A model generated the notes under the pieces. That model did no database searches and was not told where the DNA came from. It was given only the letters and a program-made list of their open reading frames with translations. From Pseudoroseicyclus_A sp041714655 (GTDB lineage Bacteria; Pseudomonadota; Alphaproteobacteria; Rhodobacterales; Rhodobacteraceae): 64,000 nucleotides of DNA. The translations under genes were made by a program, and so were the position numbers. Shown in pieces: positions 17,099 to 26,431 of the stretch (position 1 is its first letter; every line of letters starts with the position of its first letter). The DNA is taken from assembly GCF_041714655.1 (NCBI RefSeq), contig NZ_CP168219.1:1922001-1986000 (forward strand). The letters are read 5' to 3'.

Positions 17099-17163
17099 GG
17101 GGCGGGAACCATCTGGTTTCCGCAGGCGAAGGCCATATCGAATTTGGCCTTACCGCCGAACGC

Positions 17164-17189
17164 AAAAGAGGCGGCCCATCGGCCGCCTC
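17164..17189 (-). terminator. Rho-independent terminator of recA
   Basis: Perfect 9-bp stem GAGGCGGCC-CATC-GGCCGCCTC (17168-17189); on the minus strand it is followed by TTTT (17164-17167). It lies 49 bases past the recA stop. It may also slow transcription from alaE on the other strand. Confidence 0.82.
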
Positions 17190-17238
17190 CTTGCACTCTC
17201 TCATGGCGGGCGAGGCCTCTGCGGCCCCGGAGCCGCGG

Positions 17239-18309
17239 TCAATCCTCGAGGATCTCCGTGTCGTCCTCTTCGCTCGCGCCGAAATCGAGCCCGTGGGCGG
17301 CGCGGATCTTGTCCTCGATCTCGAAGGCGATGTCGGCATTCTCGCGCAGGAAGGTCTTGGCGTTCTCGCGCCCCTGCCCGATCCGCTCGTCGCCATAGGA
17401 GAACCAGGCGCCGGACTTCTGGACGACGCCGGCCTTGACGCCGAGGTCGATGAGCTCGCCCGTCTTCGAGATGCCCTCGCCGTACATGATGTCGAATTCC
17501 ACCTGCTTGAAGGGCGGCGCGACCTTGTTCTTGACGACCTTCACCCGCGTGGCGTTGCCCACCACCTCGTCACGGTCCTTCACCGAGCCGATGCGGCGGA
17601 TGTCGAGGCGGACGGAGGAGTAGAACTTCAGCGCATTGCCGCCCGTGGTCGTCTCGGGCGAGCCGAACATCACGCCGATCTTCATGCGGATCTGGTTGAT
17701 GAAGATGACCATGCAGTTGGAGCGCGAGATGGAGCCGGTGAGTTTGCGCATCGCCTGGCTCATCAGGCGGGCGTGCACGCCGACCGACGAGTCGCCCATG
17801 TCGCCTTCCAGCTCCGACTTCGGGGTCAGGGCGGCGACCGAATCGACCACCACGAGGTTCACGGCGCCGGAGCGCACCAGCGTGTCGACGATCTCGAGCG
17901 CCTGCTCGCCCGTGTCGGGCTGCGAGATCAGCAGCTCGTCGAGATCGACGCCAAGCTTCTTGGCATATTGCACGTCGAGCGCGTGCTCGGCGTCGACGAA
18001 GGCGCAGACGCCGCCCTTCTTCTGTTCCTCGGCGACGACATGCAGGGTCAGCGTCGTCTTGCCGGAGCTTTCCGGCCCGTAGATCTCGACGATGCGGCCC
18101 TTGGGCAGACCGCCGATGCCGAGCGCGATGTCGAGCCCGAGCGAGCCGGTCGAGGTCGCCTCGACCTCGCGCATGGCCTGGCCGTCGCCGAGCTTCATGA
18201 TCGAGCCCTTGCCGAACTGCCGCTCGATCTGCGCCAGGGCGCTTTCGAGCGCCTTTTGCTTGTCCGCGCTGCGCTTGTCGCTCATCTGAAGAATTTCCGC
18301 TGCCGCCAT
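17239..18309 (-). CDS. recA: RecA recombinase
   Basis: DNA strand-exchange protein and SOS coprotease, 356 residues. Walker A GPESSGKT is at residues 78-85; the Walker B strand LVVVDSVAALTP, the DNA-binding loop L1/L2 regions (EGDMGDSSVGVHARLMSQAMRKL; INQIRMKIGVMFGSPETTTGGNALKFYSS) and the acidic C-terminus (EEDDTEILED) are intact. The start may be the first ATG (MAAAEILQMSDKRS) or the internal MSDKRSADKQ. Controlled by the LexA-type box upstream and ended by a strong terminator. Confidence 0.98.
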   Translation of the reverse strand: MAAAEILQMSDKRSADKQKALESALAQIERQFGKGSIMKLGDGQAMREVEATSTGSLGLDIALGIGGLPKGRIVEIYGPESSGKTTLTLHVVAEEQKKGGVCAFVDAEHALDVQYAKKLGVDLDELLISQPDTGEQALEIVDTLVRSGAVNLVVVDSVAALTPKSELEGDMGDSSVGVHARLMSQAMRKLTGSISRSNCMVIFINQIRMKIGVMFGSPETTTGGNALKFYSSVRLDIRRIGSVKDRDEVVGNATRVKVVKNKVAPPFKQVEFDIMYGEGISKTGELIDLGVKAGVVQKSGAWFSYGDERIGQGRENAKTFLRENADIAFEIEDKIRAAHGLDFGASEEDDTEILED

Positions 18310-18360
18310 TGCCCTGATCCCTTATTTCATGTTGCCCTACAGCCGGCAATTGCCTTGGAT

Positions 18361-18375
18361 GTTCACTAGCTGTTC
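18361..18375. promoter_or_regulatory. LexA (SOS) box of recA, GTTC-N7-GTTC
   Basis: GTTCACTAGCTGTTC is an exact match to the alphaproteobacterial LexA direct repeat GTTC-N7-GTTC. It lies 52 bases upstream of the recA start in the 162-bp recA/sulfotransferase intergenic region, the expected place for promoter occlusion. Confidence 0.85.
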
Positions 18376-18471
18376 TCGCCAACATGAGATCAAAGAGAGA
18401 ACAAAGCAAGAAAAAAATGTGTTAACGCGCGACCGGGCGGATTTGGGGCGCCGAAGGGGAGTGACCGCAAG

Positions 18472-19071
18472 ATGATGGTGTTCTGGCAGAAGCGTCTGGC
18501 CATTCTGGCCGTGCCGAAGACCGGCACGACCGCGCTTGAAAAGGCGCTGGGGCCGGAGGCGGATATCGTCTTCCGTGACCCGCCGGGGCTGAAGCACATG
18601 ACGCTCTTCCGCTTCAACCGTTTCGTCGCGCCCTTGATGGAAAAGGGCGGCTGCCCCCGCCCCGAGACGGTCGCGGTGGTCCGCGAGCCGCTCGACTGGC
18701 TCGGCTCCTGGTGGCGCTACCGCCAGCGGCCCGACGCCTGGATCTCCACCGCCGGCATTTCCTTCGACGAATTCGTCGATGCCTGGTGCCGCTCCAAGCG
18801 CCCGGATTTCGCCGATATCGGCACGCAATCGGCGATGCTGAAGGGCGAGGGCGACAAGATCGGCGTCGACCATATCTTCCGCTACGACCAGCTCGGGGAG
18901 CTCCATGCCTTCCTCGAGGAGCGGCTGGAGCGGAAGATCGAGGTGCCGCCGGCCAATGTCTCGCCGCAGATGCCGCTGGAGCTGCGGCCCGGCATGGTGC
19001 AGCGGCTCAAGAAGAAGGGCGCGGAGGAATTCGCGCTCTGGGAGAGCCTCGGCGGCACGCCGGCCATCTGA
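18472..19071 (+). CDS. Sulfotransferase-like protein
   Basis: A 199-residue P-loop protein. The 5'-phosphosulfate-binding loop is LAVPKTGTTALEKAL (residues 12-26), and VVREPLDWLGSWWRYRQRP carries the conserved Arg/Ser block for 3'-phosphate binding, so a PAPS-dependent transferase fold is likely. It lacks a membrane anchor and the acceptor is unknown. Similar rhodobacterial proteins have sometimes been mislabelled gamma-glutamyl kinase. It is divergent from recA and could be touched by the same LexA site. Confidence 0.8.
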   Translation: MMVFWQKRLAILAVPKTGTTALEKALGPEADIVFRDPPGLKHMTLFRFNRFVAPLMEKGGCPRPETVAVVREPLDWLGSWWRYRQRPDAWISTAGISFDEFVDAWCRSKRPDFADIGTQSAMLKGEGDKIGVDHIFRYDQLGELHAFLEERLERKIEVPPANVSPQMPLELRPGMVQRLKKKGAEEFALWESLGGTPAI

Positions 19072-19202
19072 GCCCCGGGCGCGCTGCAAAAACCGGCAGC
19101 GCCGCAACGGTTTGCCGCCGATCCGCCCTTCGGGCGCCACGGGGGGTTTGTGCCCGGCCCCGGCGCATGAAAGTTAGGGACGACCCAAGGAAGGATTGAC
19201 CC

Positions 19203-22200
19203 ATGGCGATCAAGGCGGCGATCACCCATGTGACCCATTACAAGTACGACCGGCCGGTGGTGCTGGGGCCGCAGGTCATCCGCCTCCGGCCCGCGCCGCA
19301 CAGCCGCACGCGGGTCATCTCGCACAGCCTGAAGGTCACGCCCGAGGATCACTTCGTCAATCACCAGCAGGACCCCTACGGCAACTGGCTGGCGCGCTTC
19401 GTCTTCCCCGAGCCCGTCCGCGAGTTCAAGATCGAGGTCGGGCTGACGGCGGACATGACCGTCTACAATCCCTTCGACTTCTTCGTGGAGGAAGACGCGA
19501 AGGATTTCCCCTTCAACTACCATGCCGACATCGCGCCCGACCTGGTGATCTACCGCCGGCCCGAGAAGGCCGGGCCGCTCCTGAAGGAGTTCATGAAGCG
19601 GGTCGACCGGCGCAAGCGCCCCGTCACCGATTTCATCGTCGAGCTCAACCAACTCGTCGCCAACCACGTCGGCTACGTGATCCGTATGGAGCCCGGTGTG
19701 CAGACGCCGGAGGAGACGCTGGAGCGGGGCACGGGCTCGTGCCGGGATTCGTCCTGGCTCCTCGTGCAGGTGCTCCGCCAGCTCGGCTTCGCGGCGCGCT
19801 TCGTCTCGGGCTATCTGATCCAGCTGAAGCCCGATCAGGAGGCGCTGGACGGCCCCTCGGGCACCGATCACGACTTCACCGACCTGCACGCCTGGGGCGA
19901 GGTCTACCTGCCCGGCGCCGGCTGGATCGGGCTCGATCCGACCTCCGGCCTCCTCACCGGCGAAAGCCATATCCCGCTGGCCGCCACGCCGCATTACCGC
20001 AACGCCGCGCCGATCTCGGGCATGGCGACGGCGGCGGAGGTGGAGTTCGATTTCGACATGACCGTGGAGCGGGTCGCCGAGCATCCGCGGATCACCAAGC
20101 CCTACAGCGACGACAGCTGGGCGGCGCTCGATGCGCTGGGGCAGAAGGTCGATGCGGCGCTCAAGAAGGGCGACGTGCGGCTGACCATGGGCGGCGAGCC
20201 GACCTTCGTCTCCATCGATGATTTCGAGAGCCCGCAATGGAACGAGGCCGCCGTCGGCCCCGACAAGCGCGCGGCCGCCGACATGCTGATCCGCCGCCTG
20301 CAGGCCCGCTTCGCGCCGGGCGGCTTCCTGCATTACGGGCAGGGCAAATGGTATCCGGGCGAGACCCTGCCACGCTGGACCTTCAGCCTCTACTGGCGGA
20401 AGGACGGCGTGCCGATCTGGCGGAACACCGACCTGATCGCGCAGGAGAAGGCCAAGACCGGCGCCAAGGTGGATGACGCCGGGCGCCTCGCCGCCGCCAT
20501 CGCCGAAGAGCTCGGCGTGACGGACGAGAACATCGCCGCCGCCTATGAGGACCCGGCCCATTGGGTGCTGAAGGAAGCCGAGCTGCCGGCCAATGTGACG
20601 CCGGAGAATTCCAAGCTCGAGGATGCCGAAGAGCGCTTCCGCATGGCGAAGGTCTTCGAGCGCGGGCTGACGGATCCGGTCGGCTATGTCCTGCCCGTCC
20701 AGCGCTGGCAGAGCCGCGCCGGGCGCTGGCTGTCGGAGCGCTGGAGGTTCCGTCGCGGCAAGCTCTTCCTCGTCCCGGGCGATTCCGCGCTCGGCTACCG
20801 GATCCCGCTCAGCTCCCTGCCCTGGCTGCCGGCCTCGCGCTATCCCTACACGAACCCGGCCGACACGATGCAGGATCTGCCGGAACTGCCAGATTTCCAT
20901 GAGGCGAGCGAAGAGGCCCTGGCCCGCCGCGGCCAGCCGGTCGCCAGCTTCACCGCCGCCGAGCCGCAGGAGCTCCGCCCCGGCCAGACGCTGGCGCCCG
21001 ACATCGACGGCCATGTGCGCACCGCGCTTTCCGTCGAGCCGCGCGACGGGCGGCTCTGCGTCTTCATGCCGCCGGTCGAGAAGATCGACGATTACCTCGA
21101 GCTGGTCGCCGCCGCCGAGGCCGCGGCCGAGCGTCTGGGGATGCCCGTCCATATCGAGGGCTATGCCCCGCCCTTCGATCCGCGCGTCAACGTAATCCGC
21201 GTCGCGCCCGACCCCGGCGTCCTTGAGGTGAACGTCCACCCAGCGGACAGCTGGGAGGGCTGCGTCGAGACGACGGAGGCGGTCTACGAGGAGGCGCGGC
21301 AATGCCGGCTCGGCGCCGACAAGTTCATGATCGACGGCAAGCACACCGGCACCGGCGGCGGCAACCATGTGGTGGTCGGCGGCGTGACCCCTCAGGATTC
21401 GCCGTTCCTGCGCCGGCCCGACCTCCTCAAGTCGCTGATCCTGCACTGGAACCGGCATCCCTCGCTCTCCTACCTCTTCTCCGGCCTCTTCGTCGGGCCG
21501 ACCTCCCAGGCGCCCCGGATCGACGAGGCGCGGCACGATGCGCTCTACGAGCTCGAGATCGCCATGGCGCAGATGCCCGCGCCCGGCGAGGGCGTGCCGC
21601 CCCTGCCCTGGCTGACCGACAGGCTCCTGCGGAACATCCTCACCGACGTCACCGGCAACACCCACCGGGCGGAGATCTGCATCGACAAGCTCTACTCCCC
21701 CGACGGCCCCACCGGCCGGCTCGGCCTCGTGGAGTTCCGCGGCTTCGAGATGCCGCCCGACGCGCGGATGTCGCTCGCCCAGCAGCTTCTGATCCGGGCG
21801 CTGATCGCGCGCTTCTGGGAGACGCCGGCCACCGGTCCGCTGACCCGCTGGGGCACGGCGCTGCATGACCGTTTCATGCTGCCCGAGATGCTCTGGGCCG
21901 ATTTCCGCGAGGTCCTCGCCGACCTCCGTGAGCACGGCTTCCCCATGCAGGAGGACTGGTTCGAGGCGCAGGCCGAGTTCCGCTTCCCCTTCTGCGGCGA
22001 GATCGAGGCCGAGGGCGCGCATCTGGAGCTGCGCCAAGCGCTGGAGCCCTGGCATGTGCTCGGCGAGACCGGCGCCATCGGCGGCACGGTGCGCTACACC
22101 GACAGCTCGACCGAGCGGCTGCAGGTGAAGCTGACCACCGCCGATCCGGGGCGCTACATCGTCACCTGCAACCAGCGGAAACTGCCGCTGACGGGCGTCT

Positions 22201-22535
22201 CGAACGGCGTCGCGGTGGGCGCGGTGCGCTTCAAGGCCTGGCAGCCCTCGATGGCCCTCCACCCCGTCCTCAGGGTGGACGCGCCGCTCACCTTCGACAT
22301 CTACGACACCTGGACGGGCCGGGCGCTGGCGGGCTGCACCTATCACGTCGCCCATCCGGGCGGGCGCAATTACGAGACCTTCCCGGTCAATTCCTACGAG
22401 GCCGACGCCCGCCGCCTCGCCCGCTTCGAGCCGCATGGCGGCACGGCGCATGGCTATGCGCCGCCGGAGGAGCATCCGCACGGGGAATTCCCGTTGACGC
22501 TCGACCTCCGGCGGCCGCCGGGGCTTTGGGCGTGA
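19203..22535 (+). CDS. Large transglutaminase-like protein with DUF2126 domain
   Basis: A 1110-residue protein of the DUF2126 transglutaminase type. An N-terminal Bact_transglu_N beta-domain (about 1-90) precedes a papain-like transglutaminase core with the triad Cys180 (ERGTGSCRDSSW), His229 (DLHAWGEVYLP) and Asp245 (WIGLDPTSGL). Residues from about 320 form the DUF2126 region, with LTMGGEPTFVSIDD, KHTGTGGGNHVVVGG and GLVEFRGFEMPPDARMS. In bacteria this architecture is known from clusters with ATP-grasp/alpha-E proteins, where comparative genomics predicts peptide amide-bond ligation or removal. No signal peptide is seen, so it is probably cytoplasmic. First gene of a three-gene set. Confidence 0.93.
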   Translation: MAIKAAITHVTHYKYDRPVVLGPQVIRLRPAPHSRTRVISHSLKVTPEDHFVNHQQDPYGNWLARFVFPEPVREFKIEVGLTADMTVYNPFDFFVEEDAKDFPFNYHADIAPDLVIYRRPEKAGPLLKEFMKRVDRRKRPVTDFIVELNQLVANHVGYVIRMEPGVQTPEETLERGTGSCRDSSWLLVQVLRQLGFAARFVSGYLIQLKPDQEALDGPSGTDHDFTDLHAWGEVYLPGAGWIGLDPTSGLLTGESHIPLAATPHYRNAAPISGMATAAEVEFDFDMTVERVAEHPRITKPYSDDSWAALDALGQKVDAALKKGDVRLTMGGEPTFVSIDDFESPQWNEAAVGPDKRAAADMLIRRLQARFAPGGFLHYGQGKWYPGETLPRWTFSLYWRKDGVPIWRNTDLIAQEKAKTGAKVDDAGRLAAAIAEELGVTDENIAAAYEDPAHWVLKEAELPANVTPENSKLEDAEERFRMAKVFERGLTDPVGYVLPVQRWQSRAGRWLSERWRFRRGKLFLVPGDSALGYRIPLSSLPWLPASRYPYTNPADTMQDLPELPDFHEASEEALARRGQPVASFTAAEPQELRPGQTLAPDIDGHVRTALSVEPRDGRLCVFMPPVEKIDDYLELVAAAEAAAERLGMPVHIEGYAPPFDPRVNVIRVAPDPGVLEVNVHPADSWEGCVETTEAVYEEARQCRLGADKFMIDGKHTGTGGGNHVVVGGVTPQDSPFLRRPDLLKSLILHWNRHPSLSYLFSGLFVGPTSQAPRIDEARHDALYELEIAMAQMPAPGEGVPPLPWLTDRLLRNILTDVTGNTHRAEICIDKLYSPDGPTGRLGLVEFRGFEMPPDARMSLAQQLLIRALIARFWETPATGPLTRWGTALHDRFMLPEMLWADFREVLADLREHGFPMQEDWFEAQAEFRFPFCGEIEAEGAHLELRQALEPWHVLGETGAIGGTVRYTDSSTERLQVKLTTADPGRYIVTCNQRKLPLTGVSNGVAVGAVRFKAWQPSMALHPVLRVDAPLTFDIYDTWTGRALAGCTYHVAHPGGRNYETFPVNSYEADARRLARFEPHGGTAHGYAPPEEHPHGEFPLTLDLRRPPGLWA

Positions 22536-22589
22536 CGTTGCGCGGGGAGGCGTGCGGGGGGCCGTGGGCCCCCCGGTCCCCCCGCCTCG

Positions 22590-22680
22590 GGGGCGCTCGC
22601 GCCCCCCGGTCGCCATTGGTGCTCGAACCAATGGCGCACTCAATAGCGACCCCCCTGAGGATTTCCTTGGAGCAAAGACT
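22590..22680. repeat. Composite intergenic repeat family B, copy B3 (variant)
   Basis: Contains a perfect 10-bp hairpin CGCCATTGGT/ACCAATGGCG (22611-22636) and then, inverted relative to copy B1, the conserved end CCTGAGGATTTCCTTGGAGC followed by AAAGACT. It occupies most of the 186-bp gap between the DUF2126 and ATP-grasp genes. It shares the hairpin with copy B4 and the terminal motif with B1 and B2. Confidence 0.8.
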
Positions 22681-22721
22681 AAGGGCGCCGTTAAGGGCCC
22701 CGGTGCTATGAGACCCAGGCG

Positions 22722-25118
22722 ATGAACAGGGACCAGCGCCAGATGCAATCGTCGCGGCCGGCGATGCTGGCCGGCTACACGCCGCTCGCCGGCGTGCCCG
22801 ACGAGCTGATCGGCGAGGACGGCGCGCCGCGCCCGGCCTGGGGCGAGCTGATCTCCGCCCTTTCCGCCATGGCTCCCGCCGAGATAGCCGGGCGCCATGC
22901 AGCGGCGGAGCGCTACCTCTCCGACGCCGGGGTCTTCTACCGGCAATACGACGGCGAAGAGGCCGCGAGCAGCCGCGACTGGCCGATGAGCCACATGCCC
23001 GTCCTGATCGCCAAGGCCGAATGGGAAGAGATCGCCGCCGGGCTGACCGAACGCGCCGACCTTCTGGAGAAGGTCATGGCCGATCTCTACGGGCCCGGAT
23101 CCCTCGTCTCTGGCGGGCATCTGCCGCCGGGGCTGGTGGCGGGCAACACCGAATGGCTCCGGCCGCTTGTCGGCGTCCGGCCCCGCTCGGGCCATTTCCT
23201 CCATTACCTCGCCTTCGACATCGGCCGGGGGCCGGGCGGCGCCTGGTGGGTGCTGGGCGACCGGACGCAGGCGCCCTCCGGCGCCGGCTTCGCGCTCGAG
23301 AACCGCATCGCCACCGCCCGCGCCTATTCCGACATCTATGCCCGCGCCCATGTCGAGCGGCTGGCCGGCTTCTTTCGCCGCTTCCGCGAGACTTTGATGG
23401 AGATGGGCGGCGAGGCGGAGGGGCGCGTCGCCATCATGACGCCGGGGCCGGCCAACGCCTCGTATTTCGAGCATGCCTATATCGCCCGCTACCTCGGCGT
23501 GCCGCTCCTCGAGGGCGACGACATGATCGTGCGCGGCGGGCGGCTGATGGTGCGGACGGTCTCCGGCCTCAAGCCCGTCTCCGTCCTCTGGCGGCGGCTG
23601 GACGCGGGCTGGGCGGACCCGCTGGAGCTCAACGAGCAGAGCCGGATCGGCACGCCGGGGCTCGTCTCGGCGCTCCGGGCGGGCTCGCTCTCGATGGTCA
23701 ACGCGCTTGGCTCGGGCGTTCTGGAAACGCGGGCCATGCTCGCCTTCCTGCCGCGCATCTCGGAGCTCATCGACGGTAAGCCGCTCCGGATGCCCAACAT
23801 CGCCACATGGTGGTGCGGCGCGGCGGAGGAGCGCGCCTATGTGCGCGAGAACGCCGGGCGGATGACAATCTCGGGCGCGCTTTCCACCCGGGCGCTCTTC
23901 GATGCCGGCGAGACCATGGCCGAAGCGGCCCGCGCCGAGGGCCGCTTCGACCGCTGGCTGGAGGAGGCGGGCGCCGGGCTCGTGGGCCAGGAGGCGGTGA
24001 CTCTCTCGACCACTCCCGCCTTCGCGGCGGACGGGCGGCTCGTGCCGCGGCCGATGTCGCTCCGCGTCTTCCTCGCCCGCACCGCCACCGGCTGGCAGGT
24101 CATGCCCGGCGGCTATGCGAGGATCGGCCGCGAGAGCCGGCCGGCGGAACTGGCGCTGCAGCGGGGTGGGCTCGCCGCCGACGTCTGGGTGGTCTCGCCG
24201 CAGCCCGTCCAGCCAGACACGATGCTGCCGAAGGAGGGGGACGACCCGCTCCGGCTCCAGCCCTCCGCCCTGCCCTCGCGCGCCGCCGACAACCTCTTCT
24301 GGCTCGGCCGCTATATCGAGCGGGCCGAGATGATCGTGCGGCTCTGGCGGGCCTGGCATGTGCGGCTCGCCGAACAGGGCGCGGCCGACGATCCGATCTT
24401 CGGCCGGCTGGAGGCGCATCTGACCTCTCGCGGGGTCCTTCTCGGCAATGGCATCGAGGCGGCGGTCGGGCCGGTCCTCCGCTCGGCCATCGGCGCAGCG
24501 GCGCATGTGCGCGACCGCTTCTCGCTCGACGGCTGGCTGGCGCTCAGCGACCTGGACGCGACCCTGAGCGAGATCTCCGGCACGCTGGCGCCGGGTGACA
24601 GCACCGTGCGCGGCATGTCGGCGCTCCTGCGGATGATCGCCGGCTTCTCGGGGCTGGTGCACGAGAACATGTTCCGCTTCACCGGCTGGCGCTTCCTGTC
24701 GATCGGGCGCGACCTCGAGCGCGCGCATTCCATGGCGCGGCTCCTCGCCGATTTCGCAGCGCCCGACGCGCCTGACGGGGCGCTCGACCTCGCCGTCGAG
24801 CTCGGCGACAGCACCATGACCCACCGGCGCCGCTACGCGGCCCTGCCGACCCGAGCGACGGTGCTCGACCTTCTCGCGCTCGACCGGCTGAACCCGCGCG
24901 CCGTGGCCTTCCAGCTCGTCGAGGTGGGGGACCATGCGAGCTACCTGCCCGGCGCCGAGCGGACGCGGCAGAGCTCCGCCTTCCAGCGGGCGCTCCTGCA
25001 TGCCCAGGCCGGGGTGCAGGGCGCGACGCCCGCCGAGCTGACCACCGAGCGGCTCAACGCCGCCGCCGACGAGATCGCCCATCTGGCGGTGCTCCTCGGC
25101 GACGCCTATTTCCGGTGA
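22722..25118 (+). CDS. Circularly permuted ATP-grasp type 2 / alpha-E (DUF403) fusion protein
   Basis: A 798-residue two-domain protein. Residues 1 to about 505 are a circularly permuted ATP-grasp ligase (DYxxGxG-rich segments such as PGPANASYFEHAYIARYLG, LEGDDMIVRGGRLMVRT, VVSPQPVQPD). Residues from about 513 on are an alpha-E domain, opening SRAADNLFWLGRYIERAEM and containing ENMFRFTGWRFLSIGRDLERAHSMARLL. The two modules are often separate genes; here they are fused. Published comparative genomics predicts that these ligases form amide bonds in short peptides together with transglutaminase-like enzymes. Seventeen bases of upstream sequence include no strong Shine-Dalgarno site, so the start could be the internal MQSSRPAML. 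Confidence 0.92.
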   Translation: MNRDQRQMQSSRPAMLAGYTPLAGVPDELIGEDGAPRPAWGELISALSAMAPAEIAGRHAAAERYLSDAGVFYRQYDGEEAASSRDWPMSHMPVLIAKAEWEEIAAGLTERADLLEKVMADLYGPGSLVSGGHLPPGLVAGNTEWLRPLVGVRPRSGHFLHYLAFDIGRGPGGAWWVLGDRTQAPSGAGFALENRIATARAYSDIYARAHVERLAGFFRRFRETLMEMGGEAEGRVAIMTPGPANASYFEHAYIARYLGVPLLEGDDMIVRGGRLMVRTVSGLKPVSVLWRRLDAGWADPLELNEQSRIGTPGLVSALRAGSLSMVNALGSGVLETRAMLAFLPRISELIDGKPLRMPNIATWWCGAAEERAYVRENAGRMTISGALSTRALFDAGETMAEAARAEGRFDRWLEEAGAGLVGQEAVTLSTTPAFAADGRLVPRPMSLRVFLARTATGWQVMPGGYARIGRESRPAELALQRGGLAADVWVVSPQPVQPDTMLPKEGDDPLRLQPSALPSRAADNLFWLGRYIERAEMIVRLWRAWHVRLAEQGAADDPIFGRLEAHLTSRGVLLGNGIEAAVGPVLRSAIGAAAHVRDRFSLDGWLALSDLDATLSEISGTLAPGDSTVRGMSALLRMIAGFSGLVHENMFRFTGWRFLSIGRDLERAHSMARLLADFAAPDAPDGALDLAVELGDSTMTHRRRYAALPTRATVLDLLALDRLNPRAVAFQLVEVGDHASYLPGAERTRQSSAFQRALLHAQAGVQGATPAELTTERLNAAADEIAHLAVLLGDAYFR

Positions 25119-25122
25119 TCCC

Positions 25123-26001
25123 ATGCTCTACGACGTGACGCTGAGGATCAGCTACGAATACGAGACGCCGGCCACCGGGGCGCGCTACCTCCTTCGGATG
25201 CTGCCGCCCGACCTGCCGGGCCAGCGCCTCATCGCCGCCGTGCTCGACGTCTCGCCGAAGCCCGAGGAGCGGCAGGAGCGGCCCGATTATTTCGGCAACC
25301 GGGTGACGGAGCTGGCCTTCGACGAGGCCATCGCCGGTGTCGCCTTCACGCTGCGCGCCAGGATCGAGCGGCTGGCGGCGGGGGGCGGTCTCGATGCCTC
25401 GCCGCCCCTGCCCCGGCTCACCGCCGAGCTTGCCGCGCAGACGCGGCTGAGCCCCGCCTCGCCGCATCATGCCGTGGTCCCCTCGCCGCGCATCCCCGCC
25501 GCGGGGGCGGAGATGTCGGCCTTCGCCAGCGAGGCGGCGGCGGATGCGGCCTCCACCGCCGAGGCGGTGGAGCGGCTCGGGCGGGCGCTCCACCGGCACA
25601 TGACCTTCGAGACGGGCGCGACCCATGTCGACACGACGCCGGAAGAGGCTTTCGCGGGCGGGCGCGGCGTCTGCCAGGACTACAGCCAGATCATGATCGC
25701 CATGCTGCGCTCGCTGGGCATCCCGGCGGGCTATGTCTCGGGCTTCCTGCGCACCGAGCCGCCCGAGGGGCAGCCCCGCCTCGAAGGCGCCGACGCCATG
25801 CATGCCTGGGTGCGCGCCTGGTGCGGCGCGGGGGCGGGCTGGATCGAATTCGACCCCACGAATGCCGTGCCCGCCGGGATCGACCATCTGACGGTGGCCG
25901 TGGGGCGGGATTATTCCGACGTGGCCCCGGTGCGCGGCAGCATCCGGCTCGCCGGGGCGCATGGGTCCGTCCAGGCGGTGGACGTGGTGCCGGTGGACTG
26001 A
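25123..26001 (+). CDS. Transglutaminase-like cysteine peptidase family protein
   Basis: A 292-residue protein with a Bact_transglu_N domain (about 1-85) and a papain-like transglutaminase core. The triad is Cys184 (GRGVCQDYSQIM), His227 (DAMHAWVRAW) and Asp244 (WIEFDPTNA). It starts four bases after the ATP-grasp/alpha-E stop, so cotranslation is likely. In related clusters a proteasome-like Anbu peptidase often follows; here the next gene is a small unrelated ORF on the other strand. No signal peptide, so it probably works in the cytoplasm. Confidence 0.94.
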   Translation: MLYDVTLRISYEYETPATGARYLLRMLPPDLPGQRLIAAVLDVSPKPEERQERPDYFGNRVTELAFDEAIAGVAFTLRARIERLAAGGGLDASPPLPRLTAELAAQTRLSPASPHHAVVPSPRIPAAGAEMSAFASEAAADAASTAEAVERLGRALHRHMTFETGATHVDTTPEEAFAGGRGVCQDYSQIMIAMLRSLGIPAGYVSGFLRTEPPEGQPRLEGADAMHAWVRAWCGAGAGWIEFDPTNAVPAGIDHLTVAVGRDYSDVAPVRGSIRLAGAHGSVQAVDVVPVD

Positions 26002-26047
26002 GCGCCCGGGCCGGGGCGATCCTGCCGCGGCTTGCGACAGGTCGCTG

Positions 26048-26377
26048 TCAGCGCTCCTTCGGCACGATTGCCGGCGCCACCTCCTCGACCGGATGGTAGC
26101 TCCGCACGGACATCTGCGCCTTGAGGGCCAGAAGCGCCGCGTGGCGATCCTCCGGCGCGTGGCGGCTGTCGAGGAAGCTCGCGCATTCCGCGGCGCCGGC
26201 CCGGCCCACATGCTCGTAGATGAGGACGATCTCGCCATCCGCCGCCGCCAGAAGCCGCACGTTGAAGGCCGACCGGCAGTCGCAGAGCGTATCGCGGATG
26301 CGCATCAGATGGGCGATCAGCCTGTCCCGGTAATCCGGCGGCGCCGTGAAACTGTTCACCCGCGTCATGCGCGCCAT
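26048..26377 (-). CDS. Hypothetical protein (109 aa)
   Basis: Small protein starting MARMTRVNSFTAPPDYRDRL. Its pattern (YRDRLIAHLMRIRDTLCDCRSAFNVRLL, then DGEIVLIYEHVGRAGAAECASFLDSR) weakly recalls a dimeric alpha/beta-barrel fold such as antibiotic-biosynthesis-monooxygenase-like proteins, but I cannot assign it. Three cysteines are present, two in a CDC. It may be controlled by a 16-bp palindrome 55 bases upstream. It is convergent with the transglutaminase gene. Confidence 0.7.
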   Translation of the reverse strand: MARMTRVNSFTAPPDYRDRLIAHLMRIRDTLCDCRSAFNVRLLAAADGEIVLIYEHVGRAGAAECASFLDSRHAPEDRHAALLALKAQMSVRSYHPVEEVAPAIVPKER

Positions 26378-26431
26378 AAAAGCAACCTCGCACTCTACTC
26401 GTCAGCAACTCCTACAAGGAGAGACAAGAGG

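Noticed and set aside
18882..25124. A 2080-codon open frame on the minus strand opposite the transglutaminase and ATP-grasp genes
   Set aside because: It is antisense to three well-supported genes, its product is arginine/glycine/histidine-rich without domains, and such frames are expected opposite GC-rich coding DNA.
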